Source of the DNA: Clostridiaceae bacterium
Lineage (GTDB): Bacteria > Bacillota > Clostridia > Acetivibrionales > DUMC01
Assembly (NCBI GenBank): GCA_012840075.1
Contig: DUMC01000020.1
Coordinates: 1 to 64,000 of the forward strand
DNA length: 64,000 nt
Direction: 5' to 3'
Shown: positions 48,251-57,697 of the stretch, in pieces
Layout of the letters: every line of letters starts with the position of its first letter
Position numbering within the stretch: position 1 is the first letter of the stretch
Position numbers and translations under genes: made by a program
Notes under the pieces: generated by a model
What the model saw: the letters and a program-made list of their open reading frames with translations, nothing else
Databases searched by the model: none
Told to the model about the DNA's origin: nothing

Positions 48251-48715
48251 ATGTGCGTATATGAAAGATTAAAGGAATTAGGAATTACTCTTCCAAAAGC
48301 ACCTACCCCAATGGGCGTATATTATCCGGCTAAAGAATTTGGGGAAAAGTTTATTTATATATCCGGACAAGGGCCGAATGTAGACGGAAAGCCAATCTTT
48401 ACAGGAAAATTGGGGAAGGAATTAACTTTAGAGCAAGGGCAGAAAGCTGCCTATATTTGCATGCTGAATATATTGGGAGTTCTCCATGAAAAGATAGGAG
48501 ATCTAAACAAGGTTAAAAGTGCAGTTAAAGTTTTAGGATTTGTTGCATGTTCAAATGATTTTTATGATCATCCGAAGGTAATAAATGCAGGTTCGCAGCT
48601 TCTTGTGGATGTATTCGGCGAAGAGATAGGAAAAGCTGCAAGATCTGCAATTGGCACAAATGCACTGCCAGGCAATATTCCTGTTGAGATAGAAGCACTA
48701 TTTGAGTTAAAATAG
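48251..48715 (+). CDS. RidA/YjgF-like protein, long subfamily
   Basis: The 154-residue protein belongs to the RidA/YER057c/UK114 superfamily, in the subgroup of about 150 residues rather than the 125-residue classical RidA. Motifs are YYPAKEFGEKFIYISGQGP near residue 25 and ARSAIGTNALPGNIPVEIEA at the end; the Arg in the latter corresponds to the ligand-carboxylate Arg of RidA. Classical RidA hydrolyses reactive enamines and imines; this subgroup is less studied. It follows the D-aminoacylase gene by about 145 bases, separated by a REP-like element, and may act on the same pathway. GAAAGGGA lies before the ATG. Confidence 0.88.
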   Translation: MCVYERLKELGITLPKAPTPMGVYYPAKEFGEKFIYISGQGPNVDGKPIFTGKLGKELTLEQGQKAAYICMLNILGVLHEKIGDLNKVKSAVKVLGFVACSNDFYDHPKVINAGSQLLVDVFGEEIGKAARSAIGTNALPGNIPVEIEALFELK

Positions 48716-48796
48716 AATTGTATTAAAATAAAATAGATAACGAGGTTTGCTGTTACTATGGATTGTATCCGAAAAAAGCTGGCGGAGTATATATAA

Positions 48797-49990
48797 GTGA
48801 ACAATATAGAATATGCTAAACATGAAGAATCAAAAGTTGAATTACATTCAATACAACAACTTATATTGAAAATTGTTATAGTATTTGAATGTTTGGCATT
48901 GTGTTTTATTGTTGCTGCCTTAATATATATTTTACTACCAGGGAAGGAGCTTCCTGCTAGCAGTCAAGAATTTAGTGCTGAAGAATACATCTACCCGGAA
49001 GTGATAGAGCAGGGTCCAAAATTTAATGAAGAGCAGGTAGAAAACCGGTTGAGGAAAGAAGAAACACAAGCAAGTAGTACGGTAAAGCAGGAGAAGGAAA
49101 ATGACAAGCCATTTAAGGAAACGGAAGAAGATAAGCAAGGAATTGGGGAGCAAAAGGTAGCAGGAGCTTTTTATCCTGGAAACGATTCAGGAACAGATAC
49201 AGATTTCGATTCTAAATCAAGTATTACTTCTAAAGGAAATAATAAGTCTTCTGAAACAGGTGACGAACCTGGACTGGATTCGGATGAACCTGGATTGGAT
49301 TCAGATTATGAACCAAAATCAAATGCCGGATCAAAATCAGATATTAATCTTGAGTCAAAATCAGATATTGATCTTGATCTTGATAAACCGATGATTGCAT
49401 TAACTTTTGACGATGGACCTCATAAGGCAGTTACAAATCGGATTCTTGACATATTGGAACAACACAATGCGAAGGCTACCTTTTTTGTGTTAGGTCTGCA
49501 AGTTGAGACCCATGCAGAGACCTTGCAAAGGATACATTCCCTAGGGTGTCAGATAGGAAATCATTCATACAATCACAAATATTTACATTCTCTTTCGTCT
49601 GAAGAAATACTTAAGGAGATAGAAGATACTAATAGTCTCATAAGAGAAATAATAGGTATAGAAGCAAGCATTGTGCGACCTCCTTACGGAGCACCAAATG
49701 ATTACCTGAAGGAAGTAATTCCTCATCCGTTAGTGCTGTGGTCAGTTGATCCTAAAGACTGGAACAACTTTGATAAGGAGGCAATTATAAATGAGGTTTT
49801 AGGTAAAGTAAAAGACGGTGATATCGTAATTTTGCATGATACCTATCCTACAACTGCTGACGCATGCGAAATAATAATTCCAAAACTCATAGAAGAAGGA
49901 TACCAGTTAGTAACAGTGGAGGAACTGATGAGAGCCAGGAACATCACCATGATGCCCGGTAATGCTTATTATAACGCACGGAGAAAATAA
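48797..49990 (+). CDS. Membrane-anchored polysaccharide deacetylase (NodB domain)
   Basis: The 397-residue protein has an N-terminal membrane helix (about residues 25-50), a long acidic, repetitive linker (about 55-200, with EPGLDSD twice and KSDI twice) and a NodB deacetylase domain to the end. Catalytic motifs are present: LTFDDGPH with the metal Asp, IGNHSYNHKYL with the two metal His, RPPYGAPND, LWSVDPKDW and ILHDTYPTTADA. Enzymes of this kind remove acetyl groups from GlcNAc or MurNAc of peptidoglycan or other wall glycans, outside the cell. The next gene is an L,D-transpeptidase, so the two may modify the wall together. The start is GTG with GGCGGAG upstream. Confidence 0.92.
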   Translation: MNNIEYAKHEESKVELHSIQQLILKIVIVFECLALCFIVAALIYILLPGKELPASSQEFSAEEYIYPEVIEQGPKFNEEQVENRLRKEETQASSTVKQEKENDKPFKETEEDKQGIGEQKVAGAFYPGNDSGTDTDFDSKSSITSKGNNKSSETGDEPGLDSDEPGLDSDYEPKSNAGSKSDINLESKSDIDLDLDKPMIALTFDDGPHKAVTNRILDILEQHNAKATFFVLGLQVETHAETLQRIHSLGCQIGNHSYNHKYLHSLSSEEILKEIEDTNSLIREIIGIEASIVRPPYGAPNDYLKEVIPHPLVLWSVDPKDWNNFDKEAIINEVLGKVKDGDIVILHDTYPTTADACEIIIPKLIEEGYQLVTVEELMRARNITMMPGNAYYNARRK

Positions 49991-49991
49991 G

Positions 49992-50051
49992 TAAGATAAC
50001 AATATGAGGTAAGTAAGTTAACAATATAAGTGAGTAATTAACAATATAATT
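49992..50051. repeat. Three imperfect copies of a TAAG(A/T)TAACAATAT motif
   Basis: TAAGATAACAATATGAG, TAAGTTAACAATATAAG and TAATTAACAATATAA follow one another directly after the deacetylase stop. Confidence 0.65.
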
Positions 50052-50179
50052 ATAATTGAGTATCCTAGTATCCTATATTCGACGGCCTATAATATAACTT
50101 AGTATCCAACATAAATGACTTCTTCTATATTTATTCACACCTTCATATATTTTTTATAAGAATATAGAGGTGTTTTATT

Positions 50180-50893
50180 TTGGTAAAAAGAAAGGTAATA
50201 GTAACCTCATTATTTGTATTGTTCTTGTTGTGCATTAATCAAATAATAATAGATTACAGAGAAGAAGCTAAGCGTGAAGCTGTCCTGGTTGATCAGATCA
50301 GTGCCGTAAGAAAGCCTGAATATGTAATTTTCATTGAGATAGAGGATAAAACTCTCTATCTTCTGGAAGATGGAGTATGTATAAAAAAGTATCCCGTTGC
50401 TACCGGGAAGTCAGACACACCTTCACCCATCGGTCATTGGAAGATAATTTCTAAAGATACCTGGGGAGAAGGATTCGGAGGCAGATGGATGGGGCTTAAC
50501 GTGCCCTGGGGAACTTATGGAATACATGGAACCACAAGACCGGAATCCATTGGCCACGCAGCAAGCCAAGGTTGCATTAGAATGTTTAATGATGATATAA
50601 GAGAACTTTACAATATAGTACCTCACGGAACAAGAGTTATAATCGTAAACGGACCTTTCGGTCCGTTTGGCACAGGTTTCAAACCTTTGGAACCCGGCGA
50701 CAGAGGCGCAGATGTAATGGAAATACAAAAAAGGCTCAAAGCCCTTGGCTATTTTAAAGGCTGGGTTTCAGGCATATATAATGAAGATTTGAAATACGCA
50801 GTCCATCAATTCCAAAAGGATAATGGACTGCCTGTAAGCAATACAATCACCAGGAAGTGCTGGGAGAAAATGGGGTTCAGGGAGTTCGAATAA
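50180..50893 (+). CDS. L,D-transpeptidase (YkuD) with peptidoglycan-binding domain
   Basis: The 237-residue protein has an N-terminal membrane or signal segment (VIVTSLFVLFLLCINQIII), a YkuD catalytic domain at about residues 45-160 and a C-terminal peptidoglycan-binding repeat (DRGADVMEIQKRLKALGYF). The catalytic motif is GIHGTTRPESIGHAASQGCI, with the Cys nucleophile followed by RMFNDDI. L,D-transpeptidases make 3-3 cross-links in peptidoglycan and in spore formers often act on spore or stressed cell walls. The start is TTG, well spaced after AGAGGTG. It lies in line with a polysaccharide deacetylase gene. Confidence 0.93.
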   Translation: MVKRKVIVTSLFVLFLLCINQIIIDYREEAKREAVLVDQISAVRKPEYVIFIEIEDKTLYLLEDGVCIKKYPVATGKSDTPSPIGHWKIISKDTWGEGFGGRWMGLNVPWGTYGIHGTTRPESIGHAASQGCIRMFNDDIRELYNIVPHGTRVIIVNGPFGPFGTGFKPLEPGDRGADVMEIQKRLKALGYFKGWVSGIYNEDLKYAVHQFQKDNGLPVSNTITRKCWEKMGFREFE

Positions 50894-50983
50894 AAATATT
50901 GACATTAATGGATTTCGGCTTATGCTTTTCTACATATACTTTCTACATATACTTGGACATGCTGAGGAAAAAGGAGGAAGATC

Positions 50984-51970
50984 ATGAAAATAAAAGTAGT
51001 TCGCAAGGAACATATCTTTGAACCAGGAAAGTATTTCATGCAGTGCCATGCATCCACACTAATAAGATTTAAAAACAGGGATATACTTTCAGCATGGTTT
51101 GGTGGAACACACGAAGGTCATAAAGATGTGGCAATTTGGTGTTCAATGAGAAAAGAAGGCAAATGGGGCGAACCGGTTAAAGTAGCTGATGAAGAAGGAG
51201 TACCATGCTGGAATCCTGTTTTATTCAAAGATGAAAAAGACAAAGTTTATTTATTCTATAAGGTAGGACCGAATCCCAGGACCTGGTATACAAAACTGAT
51301 TGTATCCGAAGATATGGGTAATTCTTGGTCATCACCCAAGGAATTAGTAGACGGCGACATTGGTGGAAGAGGTCCTGTTAAAAACAAGATAATAACGCTT
51401 TCAAACGGAACATGGCTTGCACCTGCTTCTATAGAAACTGATACCTCTTGGGACGCTTTTGTTGATATTTCAAAAGACCATGGAAGAACATGGATAAAAA
51501 GCTCGATGGTGCCCTTAAATCATGACAACCTCCAAGGAAAGGGAGTAATCCAACCAACCCTTTGGGAATCTAAACCCGGAAAAGTACATATGTTATTAAG
51601 AAGCACTGAAGGATTCATATACAGAAGCGATTCAAATGATTATGGTTCGACATGGTGTGAAGCATATCCAACCAACCTCCCGAATAACAATAGTGGTATT
51701 GACCTCGTTAAAATGAAAGACGACAGATTAGTTTTGGTGTATAATCCGGTAAGCGGAAATTGGGCAGTAAGGACACCTATTGCATGCAGTATTTCATCAG
51801 ATAATGGCAGCACCTGGAGTGAAAATTTTATACTTGACCATAATGAAAATCCAATTGACAGAACAGACGGCGAATTTTCCTATCCTGCAGTAATTGCCGA
51901 GGGAAATCATATTTATATAACATACACCTGGAAGAGACAAACTATAGCTTACTGGGAACTGGAAGTATAA
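50984..51970 (+). CDS. BNR/Asp-box six-bladed propeller, predicted sialidase-like protein
   Basis: The 328-residue protein has four Asp-boxes of the form S-x-D-x-G-x-T/S-W: SEDMGNSW, SKDHGRTW, SNDYGSTW and SSDNGSTW, marking a six-bladed beta-propeller. It matches the predicted neuraminidase group. An Arg-rich start such as IFEPGKYFMQCHASTLIRF is usual there. True sialidases cleave terminal sialic acid, but many members of this group act on plant or bacterial glycans, and no secretion signal is seen, so activity is uncertain. AGGAGG is ideally placed. It stands between wall enzymes and a zinc-ribbon protein; a link to the GlcNAc epimerase at 681 is conceivable but unsupported. Confidence 0.82.
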   Translation: MKIKVVRKEHIFEPGKYFMQCHASTLIRFKNRDILSAWFGGTHEGHKDVAIWCSMRKEGKWGEPVKVADEEGVPCWNPVLFKDEKDKVYLFYKVGPNPRTWYTKLIVSEDMGNSWSSPKELVDGDIGGRGPVKNKIITLSNGTWLAPASIETDTSWDAFVDISKDHGRTWIKSSMVPLNHDNLQGKGVIQPTLWESKPGKVHMLLRSTEGFIYRSDSNDYGSTWCEAYPTNLPNNNSGIDLVKMKDDRLVLVYNPVSGNWAVRTPIACSISSDNGSTWSENFILDHNENPIDRTDGEFSYPAVIAEGNHIYITYTWKRQTIAYWELEV

Positions 51971-51979
51971 AATGTGTAT

Positions 51980-52012
51980 AAATGTATATAAAATGTTAAA
52001 TGTATATAAAAT
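51980..52012. repeat. Direct repeat of a 15-base unit
   Basis: AAATGTATATAAAAT occurs at 51980-51994 and 51998-52012, followed by the near-copy ATATGTATAAAATG. It lies directly after the sialidase-like stop. Confidence 0.75.
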
Positions 52013-52177
52013 ATGTATAAAATGCGGACAGGCATGTATTTACTTATCATGTAGATTAAGCGGAGTTTTTAAAACTATATTATTATTTTTTTTATAATAA
52101 GAGAATAACTCTTTGGTTAAAATATAATAAGCTACATACTTTTTCAAAAACTAGCTTTAAACAAAGGAGTGAAATCG

Positions 52178-52825
52178 GTGAACTTTTTGGACAATATCAG
52201 CAAAAATATTAGTAAAAGAGTAACCGAAGTTGCACAGGTTGCAGCTAAAAAATCAAGTGAAGTGGTGGAAATTACTAAGCTCAATATGAGCATTAATGCC
52301 GAAGAAGACAAAATACAAAAACTTTACGAGGAAATAGGAAAAATAATATATGATTGTTTTAAGTCACAGGAAGATGTTCCTGAAGAAATAAAAGAGTTTT
52401 GTGCAGAGATTCAGGAAAGTGAAAACAATATAAAAAAATATAAGAAAAGAATTTTAGAATTGAAAAGCTTAAAATTATGTCCTAACTGTGGCGCAGAATT
52501 GGAAGGTGATGAAAACTTTTGTCCCCAGTGCGGGGCGAGACAGAAAAAATCAAATGCAAAAGATTCAAACACAAAAGATTCAGATTCAAAAGACTTGAAT
52601 TCTAAAGATTCGAATGAGAAAAATTCAAATGGGAAAAATGAAAAGAGTAGCATGGAAGATAAAAAGGCTGATAAATACAGAAAGATTGAGTATGATTTTC
52701 CTGACGACGAGGATGAAACCAGCGGTCTTTCAATTGATATGACGAAAAGTAGTAAATACACAAACGAAGAAGAGGAAGACAATAGCTCTTCAGATGATGA
52801 CCAAGATTTAAGTACTTACAATTAA
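52178..52825 (+). CDS. Zinc-ribbon protein with coiled coil and repetitive acidic tail
   Basis: The protein of about 215 residues has a helical, probably coiled-coil N-terminal half (to about residue 105), a double-knuckle zinc ribbon (LCPNCGAELEGDENFCPQCG) and a low-complexity tail in which DSN/DSD/KDS units repeat (KDSNTKDSDSKDLNSKDSN). The ending is acidic and Ser-rich. No enzyme domain is present. Such zinc-ribbon proteins occur widely in Clostridia without a defined role. The GTG at 52178, nine bases after AAAGGAG, is preferred to the GTG three codons upstream. A terminator-like structure follows. Confidence 0.75.
   Translation: MNFLDNISKNISKRVTEVAQVAAKKSSEVVEITKLNMSINAEEDKIQKLYEEIGKIIYDCFKSQEDVPEEIKEFCAEIQESENNIKKYKKRILELKSLKLCPNCGAELEGDENFCPQCGARQKKSNAKDSNTKDSDSKDLNSKDSNEKNSNGKNEKSSMEDKKADKYRKIEYDFPDDEDETSGLSIDMTKSSKYTNEEEEDNSSSDDDQDLSTYN
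52548..52640 (+). repeat. Coding repeat of AAAGATTCAAA-like units
   Basis: Units such as AAAGATTCAAAC, AAAGATTCAGATTC and AAAGATTCGAATG repeat inside the zinc-ribbon gene, encoding the K-D-S-N tail. Confidence 0.65.
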
Positions 52826-52880
52826 ATACCTCACTACTAAAATACGTCGTAATCGCAATACTCAATCTAATATGAATTCA

Positions 52881-52914
52881 GTAGGGGCTTACAATACCCC
52901 ACTTATATTTTTTT
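52881..52914 (+). terminator. Probable terminator after the zinc-ribbon gene
   Basis: GTAGGGG and CCCCAC pair around CTTACAATA, followed by TTATATTTTTTT. The short GC stem and T-run fit intrinsic termination. Confidence 0.6.
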
Positions 52915-53062
52915 GCCTGAATTTTCTTACTTATTTTTTGCCCAAGCTCATCTACTTGCTTCTAAATTGTAAAATTTATCAAACCCTATTGAAGAAACTT
53001 GAAAATAAAGTTAAAATTACAATTGTATAATATGTAATCGTATGCAGAGGAGATTTTGACCG

Positions 53063-54241
53063 ATGTCAGTCACAGCTAAGGATGTTGCAAAACTGGCTGG
53101 TGTTTCTACAGCAACAGTTTCAAGGGTTATAAACAATGATCCCCGGATAAGTGAAAACACCAGGGCAAGAGTTATGAAATGTATTAACGAACTTAATTAT
53201 AAGGTCAATAATATTGCTAGAAGCCTGAAGACAAATAGAACATATACAATAGGTTTCATAGCCCCTGAAATTTCAAATGAATTTTTTATGAATGTAGCCA
53301 GGGGGGTGGAGGATGAAGCCAGAAAATACGGATATAGCATTATAATATGTAATTCCAATGAAAGCATAGAAGAAGAGGAAAACAGAATAAAGTTGTTATG
53401 CGAAAAATGTGTTGACGGCATTATCATAATACCGACATCAAATGAAGGTAAACACTTTAACTACTTGAAAAAGCAAAATATACCCGTAGTACTGGCTGAC
53501 AGACTTGTTGAAAACTTTCAGAGTGATGCTGTTCTTGTTGATAATATAAATGGTACATATTCGGCAATTGAATATCTCATTAATAATGGTTATAGAAGAA
53601 TAGGTTTTATCAGCGGCGATTTAAAGCTAACTTCGGCTATAGAACGGTACGAAGGATACAGAAGGGCTTTGAAAGATTATTGTATTCCGTATGATAGCAG
53701 TATCGTGAAATTTGGTGATTTTCATGTAGAGTGCGGATATAGATTAATGAAAGAATTATATGAGGCAGAAAATACGCCTCCTGTAGTTTTTATCTCCAAT
53801 TATTTCATGCATATAGGAGCTACAAAGTACCTTTTGGAAGTAAATATGAGAAGAAATCAAATAAATTACCGTAATTGCAATGATTATCATAATAATGATG
53901 AAGAGAATAATGAGATGCGTAGTGAAAATAATGAGAAAGATATTATGATTGCAAGTTTTGATGATATGGAATTATCTGCTCTGCTTGGATTTTGCAAATT
54001 AAGAGTGGCTCAGCCGGTTACTGAAATCGGAAGGCAAGCAGCCAGGCTCCTTTTAAATAGAATCGAGCAAAAAAGACAGGAGAGCAGTGAGAATAGTACG
54101 AACAATACTAACAATGCGAACAATGGAAACAATGCAACCAATAACAAGCTAGGACATAAAGATGCAAAAATTAATAATTTAATTTCGACGCTGCCAAAAC
54201 AAAAAATTATAAGATTGAAAACATCTCTTGTCTTTACATGA
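53063..54241 (+). CDS. LacI-family transcriptional regulator
   Basis: The 392-residue repressor begins with the LacI helix-turn-helix (TAKDVAKLAGVSTATVSRVI) and hinge (NIARSLKTNRTYTIGFIAPE), followed by a periplasmic-binding-protein-like sensor domain. It is longer than most LacI proteins because of two Asn-rich stretches: NYRNCNDYHNNDEENNEM near residue 275 and STNNTNNANNGNNATNN near 355. The body around them is normal (IMIASFDDMELSAL, RVAQPVTEIGRQAARLLLNR). It lies 111 bases ahead of the fucose-isomerase-like gene on the same strand and probably controls it in response to a sugar. AGAGGAG precedes the ATG. Confidence 0.93.
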   Translation: MSVTAKDVAKLAGVSTATVSRVINNDPRISENTRARVMKCINELNYKVNNIARSLKTNRTYTIGFIAPEISNEFFMNVARGVEDEARKYGYSIIICNSNESIEEEENRIKLLCEKCVDGIIIIPTSNEGKHFNYLKKQNIPVVLADRLVENFQSDAVLVDNINGTYSAIEYLINNGYRRIGFISGDLKLTSAIERYEGYRRALKDYCIPYDSSIVKFGDFHVECGYRLMKELYEAENTPPVVFISNYFMHIGATKYLLEVNMRRNQINYRNCNDYHNNDEENNEMRSENNEKDIMIASFDDMELSALLGFCKLRVAQPVTEIGRQAARLLLNRIEQKRQESSENSTNNTNNANNGNNATNNKLGHKDAKINNLISTLPKQKIIRLKTSLVFT

Positions 54242-54281
54242 CTATAAAGCAAAGCATTATTATGATATAATAGCAAAAATT

Positions 54282-54317
54282 TGCACTCGCATTTATGTTT
54301 TTATGCAATCGAGTGCA
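54282..54317 (+). promoter_or_regulatory. Inverted repeat in the leader of the isomerase gene
   Basis: TGCACTCG and CGAGTGCA form a perfect 8-base dyad with a 20-base spacer, between lacI and the isomerase gene. It may be an RNA hairpin or a split operator. A GATATAATAG -10-like sequence lies just upstream (54264). Confidence 0.4.
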
Positions 54318-54352
54318 TAAAATAAACATAAAATAAAAAGGAGGTTATTTAT

Positions 54353-56173
54353 ATGGCAAATCCACAAAGTATTAAGGTAAATGCACCTGTGATAAGGCTA
54401 AAAGGTTCACTTCCAAAGGTAGGTATTCGCCCTGTAATTGACGGCAGAAGAAGAGGCGTGAGAGAATTACTTGAAGATCAGACAATGAACATGGCAAAAG
54501 CAGCAGCCGAATTGATTACAAATAATTTAAGGCACCCAAATGGAATGCCCGTTGAATGTGTCATTGCTGATACAACTATAGGTGGGGTTGCAGAAGCCGC
54601 TGCATGTGCAGAGAAATTTGCTCGGGAAGGAGTAGGTGTTTCTTTAACCGTAACTCCGTGCTGGTGCTACGGGTCTGAAACTATGGATATGGATCCGTTT
54701 ATACCTAAAGCTATTTGGGGATTTAACGGTACGGAACGCCCAGGTGCGGTATATTTGGCTGCTGTACTAGCTGCTCATAATCAAAAAGGCTTACCTGCAT
54801 TCAGCATATACGGAAGACATGTTCAAGATGCAAACGACACAACCATCCCGGAAGATGTTAAGGAAAAAATCTTAAGGTTCGTAAAAGCAGGTCTTGCTGT
54901 AGCAGAAATGAGAGGTAAATCATATCTAGCCGTAGGTTCGGTTTCGATGGGTATTGCAGGATCCATGGTAAACCCGGACTTTTTTGAAAGCTACTTAGGT
55001 ATGAGAACGGAATTTGTGGACATGTCGGAGATTATCCGCAGAGTTGAAGAAGAAATATATGACAAAGAAGAATATGAAAGAGCAATCAAGTGGGTAAAAG
55101 AAAACTGCATTGAAGGACCTGACAACAATGACCCAAGCGTACAGCATTCCAGAAAGCGCAAAGACGAAACTTGGGAAATGTGCGTAAAAATGATGATGAT
55201 CATGAGAGATTTAATGGTTGGAAATCCCAGACTTGCAGAATTAGGTTTTGAAGAAGAAGCTAACGGACATAATGCAATTGCTGCAGGATTCCAAGGGCAA
55301 AGACAATGGACCGACCATTTCCCCAACGGAGATTTCATGGAAGCTATGTTAAATTCATCTTTTGACTGGAACGGAATTAGAGAACCTTTCATAGTTGCAA
55401 CGGAAAATGATAGTTTAAATGCTGCTGCAATGTTGTTCGGCCACCTGCTGTCCAATACTGCCCAGGTATTTGCGGATGTAAGAACCTACTGGAGTCCTGA
55501 AGCCATAGAAAGAGTCACCGGTTATAAACCCAAAGGTTTAGCGGAAAACGGACTTATCCATTTAATAAACTCAGGAGCCGCTGCATTGGATGGTACCGGT
55601 GAGCAGATGAAAGACGGTAAACCTGTCATGAAACCTTTCTGGGAAATAACACCTGAAGAAGCTGCAAAATGTTTGGATGCAACATTATGGAGACCTGCAA
55701 GCCTTGGATATTTCAGAGGAGGAGGTTTTTCATCTGATTTTCTTTCAAAAGGTGGCATGCCAATAACCTTATCAAGATTGAACCTTATTAAAGGATTAGG
55801 TCCTGTTCTACAAATCGCAGAAGGTTATACCGTAGATCTGCCTCCTGAAGTACATGATATCCTTGATAAACGTACGGATCCAACATGGCCTACTACATGG
55901 TTTGCTCCTATACTTACAGGTAAAGGTGCCTTTAAAGATGTCTATTCGGTAATGGCCAACTGGGGTGCTAATCATGGCGCTTTCAGCTATGGACATATTG
56001 GAGCAGACCTTATTACTTTGGCTTCAATGCTTAGAATCCCTGTATCAATGCACAATGTTCCTGAGGAAAAGATTTTCAGACCAAGCGCATGGTCTGCTTT
56101 TGGCACATATGATCTTGAAGGTGCAGATTACAGAGCATGTGCTAACTTTGGGCCGCTATACGGCAAAAAGTAA
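54353..56173 (+). CDS. fucI: L-fucose isomerase-like enzyme
   Basis: The 606-residue protein matches L-fucose isomerases (about 590-600 residues) along its whole length. Visible features are [20 protein letters not shown] at the start, [32 protein letters not shown], the active-site region [20 protein letters not shown], then [18 protein letters not shown] supplying metal ligands, and [19 protein letters not shown]. It isomerises L-fucose to L-fuculose using manganese; D-arabinose is a usual alternative substrate. No fucK or fucA is adjacent, so the exact sugar is uncertain. AAGGAGG precedes the ATG. The upstream LacI-type regulator is its likely controller, and a terminator follows. Confidence 0.93.
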   Translation: MANPQSIKVNAPVIRLKGSLPKVGIRPVIDGRRRGVRELLEDQTMNMAKAAAELITNNLRHPNGMPVECVIADTTIGGVAEAAACAEKFAREGVGVSLTVTPCWCYGSETMDMDPFIPKAIWGFNGTERPGAVYLAAVLAAHNQKGLPAFSIYGRHVQDANDTTIPEDVKEKILRFVKAGLAVAEMRGKSYLAVGSVSMGIAGSMVNPDFFESYLGMRTEFVDMSEIIRRVEEEIYDKEEYERAIKWVKENCIEGPDNNDPSVQHSRKRKDETWEMCVKMMMIMRDLMVGNPRLAELGFEEEANGHNAIAAGFQGQRQWTDHFPNGDFMEAMLNSSFDWNGIREPFIVATENDSLNAAAMLFGHLLSNTAQVFADVRTYWSPEAIERVTGYKPKGLAENGLIHLINSGAAALDGTGEQMKDGKPVMKPFWEITPEEAAKCLDATLWRPASLGYFRGGGFSSDFLSKGGMPITLSRLNLIKGLGPVLQIAEGYTVDLPPEVHDILDKRTDPTWPTTWFAPILTGKGAFKDVYSVMANWGANHGAFSYGHIGADLITLASMLRIPVSMHNVPEEKIFRPSAWSAFGTYDLEGADYRACANFGPLYGKK

Positions 56174-56358
56174 TTGTTAGAAAAAGTAGAAAAAGGGTAG
56201 GAACTACCGAATTAAGACGCCTGTGGAGTTAGAAGGTAACGAGGACAAAGAAGCAGGAAATTCTGTTGGTGACAACAGAAGCACGTGACTGTGACTTTAG
56301 TTATGTGAGGTTCACATTGATAGAAAACTAATAAAGCAAAAGCAATAACCGGATAATG

Positions 56359-56405
56359 AATGGGTGCATAAAACGAGTGCATAGAATATGCACCCATTAT
56401 TTTTT
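56359..56405 (+). terminator. Terminator downstream of fucI
   Basis: AATGGGTGCATA and TATGCACCCATT form a perfect 12-base stem with a 16-base loop, followed by ATTTTTTG. Confidence 0.88.
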
Positions 56406-56760
56406 GTGCATCCATTTTATATTTAGTAGTAATGTCACATTTTATATCTAAGTAGTTCTGTCTTATTTATATTTTGCATTTAATACCATGTTTATATTTT
56501 GTATTTAATATTATTTATAGTATTATCATACACTGCACAAAATTGTAATAAATCGTAATACAAATTTAATCTTATTTTAACATGAAAACCACTATAACCT
56601 TCGCCTCCAAAACGAAATAATATAAGTGGTTGTTATAATGTACTCTACAAGCTTATTTGCAGCTATATGCAAAGAAACGGCAGAAAGCACAGAAATGGTA
56701 TAATGATACGTATATACCAGATTAAGTATTAAATGTTAAAAACTGTACAAAGAATAATAG

Positions 56761-56769
56761 TGTTATAAT
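56761..56769 (+). promoter_or_regulatory. Candidate extended -10 promoter of sigI
   Basis: TGTTATAAT, a TGn extended -10, lies about 40 bases before the sigI ATG. No clear -35 is present. A SigI-type autoregulatory promoter could not be assigned with confidence. Confidence 0.35.
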
Positions 56770-56810
56770 ATGCTATATTTATAATAATTTCATTAATTTT
56801 GGAGTTTGAT

Positions 56811-57524
56811 ATGAAATCTACTTCTATCAATGATAGAGTGCAAAACATAAAAAACAATAATGAAGATATTAACGTTTTTATAGAGGAATATAAGCCTTTT
56901 ATAGCCTCTTGTGCCGTAAAGGTTTGTGGAAGGTATTTGAAATATGGGGAGGATGACGAACTCAGTATTGCATTAATAGCTTTTGTTGAAAGTATAAATG
57001 CATATGATGCTTCTAAAGGCAATTTCCTCACTTTTGCCCAGAATGTTATCAGAAGGAGAATTATAGATTATTACAGAAAAGAGAAGAAGCACATAGATGT
57101 TATTTCATTAAATGAGATTTATTCTGAGAATGAAGATGATTTTGAGCTGGATTTTAGCGTAAAAAAAGCAATAGAAGAGCAGCAACTTGCTGATTTGAGT
57201 GAATTCAGAAAGCTAGAAATTGAAGAATTCAAACGTGAACTAGAGGAGTGGAACATTAGCTTATACGACCTTGTAAAAAGCTCTCCAAAACATAAGTCCA
57301 CTCATGAGTTTTGTTCTAAAGTAATAAAATATATTATTTCAAATCCTCAGATGGTAGAATTTATTATGACAAAGAAATATATTCCTGTATCAGATTTATC
57401 GAAGTCTTTAAAATTATCCCCTAAAAAAATAGACAGATTTCGAAAATATATAATAGCAATGATAATAATTGCAACAAAAGAATATCAATATTTGAAAGAA
57501 TACATAAAAAAATATATTGATTAA
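56811..57524 (+). CDS. sigI: RNA polymerase sigma factor SigI
   Basis: The 237-residue protein matches the SigI group of sigma factors. The N-terminal region has FIEEYKPFIASCAVKVCGRY and the sigma region 2 core SIALIAFVESINAYDASKGN followed by FLTFAQNVIRRRIIDYYRKE; the C-terminal half (YIPVSDLSKSLKLSPKKIDR) is the SigI-specific DNA-binding part. In cellulolytic Clostridia, SigI paralogues switch on genes for polysaccharide degradation when released by membrane RsgI anti-sigma factors; in Bacillus SigI responds to heat. The next gene encodes an RsgI. The ATG at 56811, six bases after GGAG, is preferred to the TTG of the ORF track. Confidence 0.93.
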   Translation: MKSTSINDRVQNIKNNNEDINVFIEEYKPFIASCAVKVCGRYLKYGEDDELSIALIAFVESINAYDASKGNFLTFAQNVIRRRIIDYYRKEKKHIDVISLNEIYSENEDDFELDFSVKKAIEEQQLADLSEFRKLEIEEFKRELEEWNISLYDLVKSSPKHKSTHEFCSKVIKYIISNPQMVEFIMTKKYIPVSDLSKSLKLSPKKIDRFRKYIIAMIIIATKEYQYLKEYIKKYID

Positions 57525-57697
57525 CTTATATAAAGCTATTATAGTTTTATTAAATATACGAGAAATTTTTATAGATTAGATGGTTTACAGAAATACTTCA
57601 TGAAGAAATATCATATAAAGAATATTTACTTCAAGTAAATAGGAGATAAAGGTAATCATGGGAGTGTGTAGGGGGTTTTAAACGATGGGGTGGTTAA

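Larger units (their letters stand above)
56174..56810. other. Intergenic region with terminator and candidate sigI promoters
   Basis: No gene is seen in these 637 bases. They contain the fucI terminator (56359-56405), a 7-base inverted repeat AACCACT/AGTGGTT (56587-56631), and two TGTTATAAT extended -10 sequences (56631-56639 and 56761-56769) ahead of sigI. Confidence 0.5.

Noticed and set aside
54991-55455. 154-codon minus-strand ORF inside fucI
   Set aside because: Antisense to the conserved isomerase active-site region, with no supporting start.
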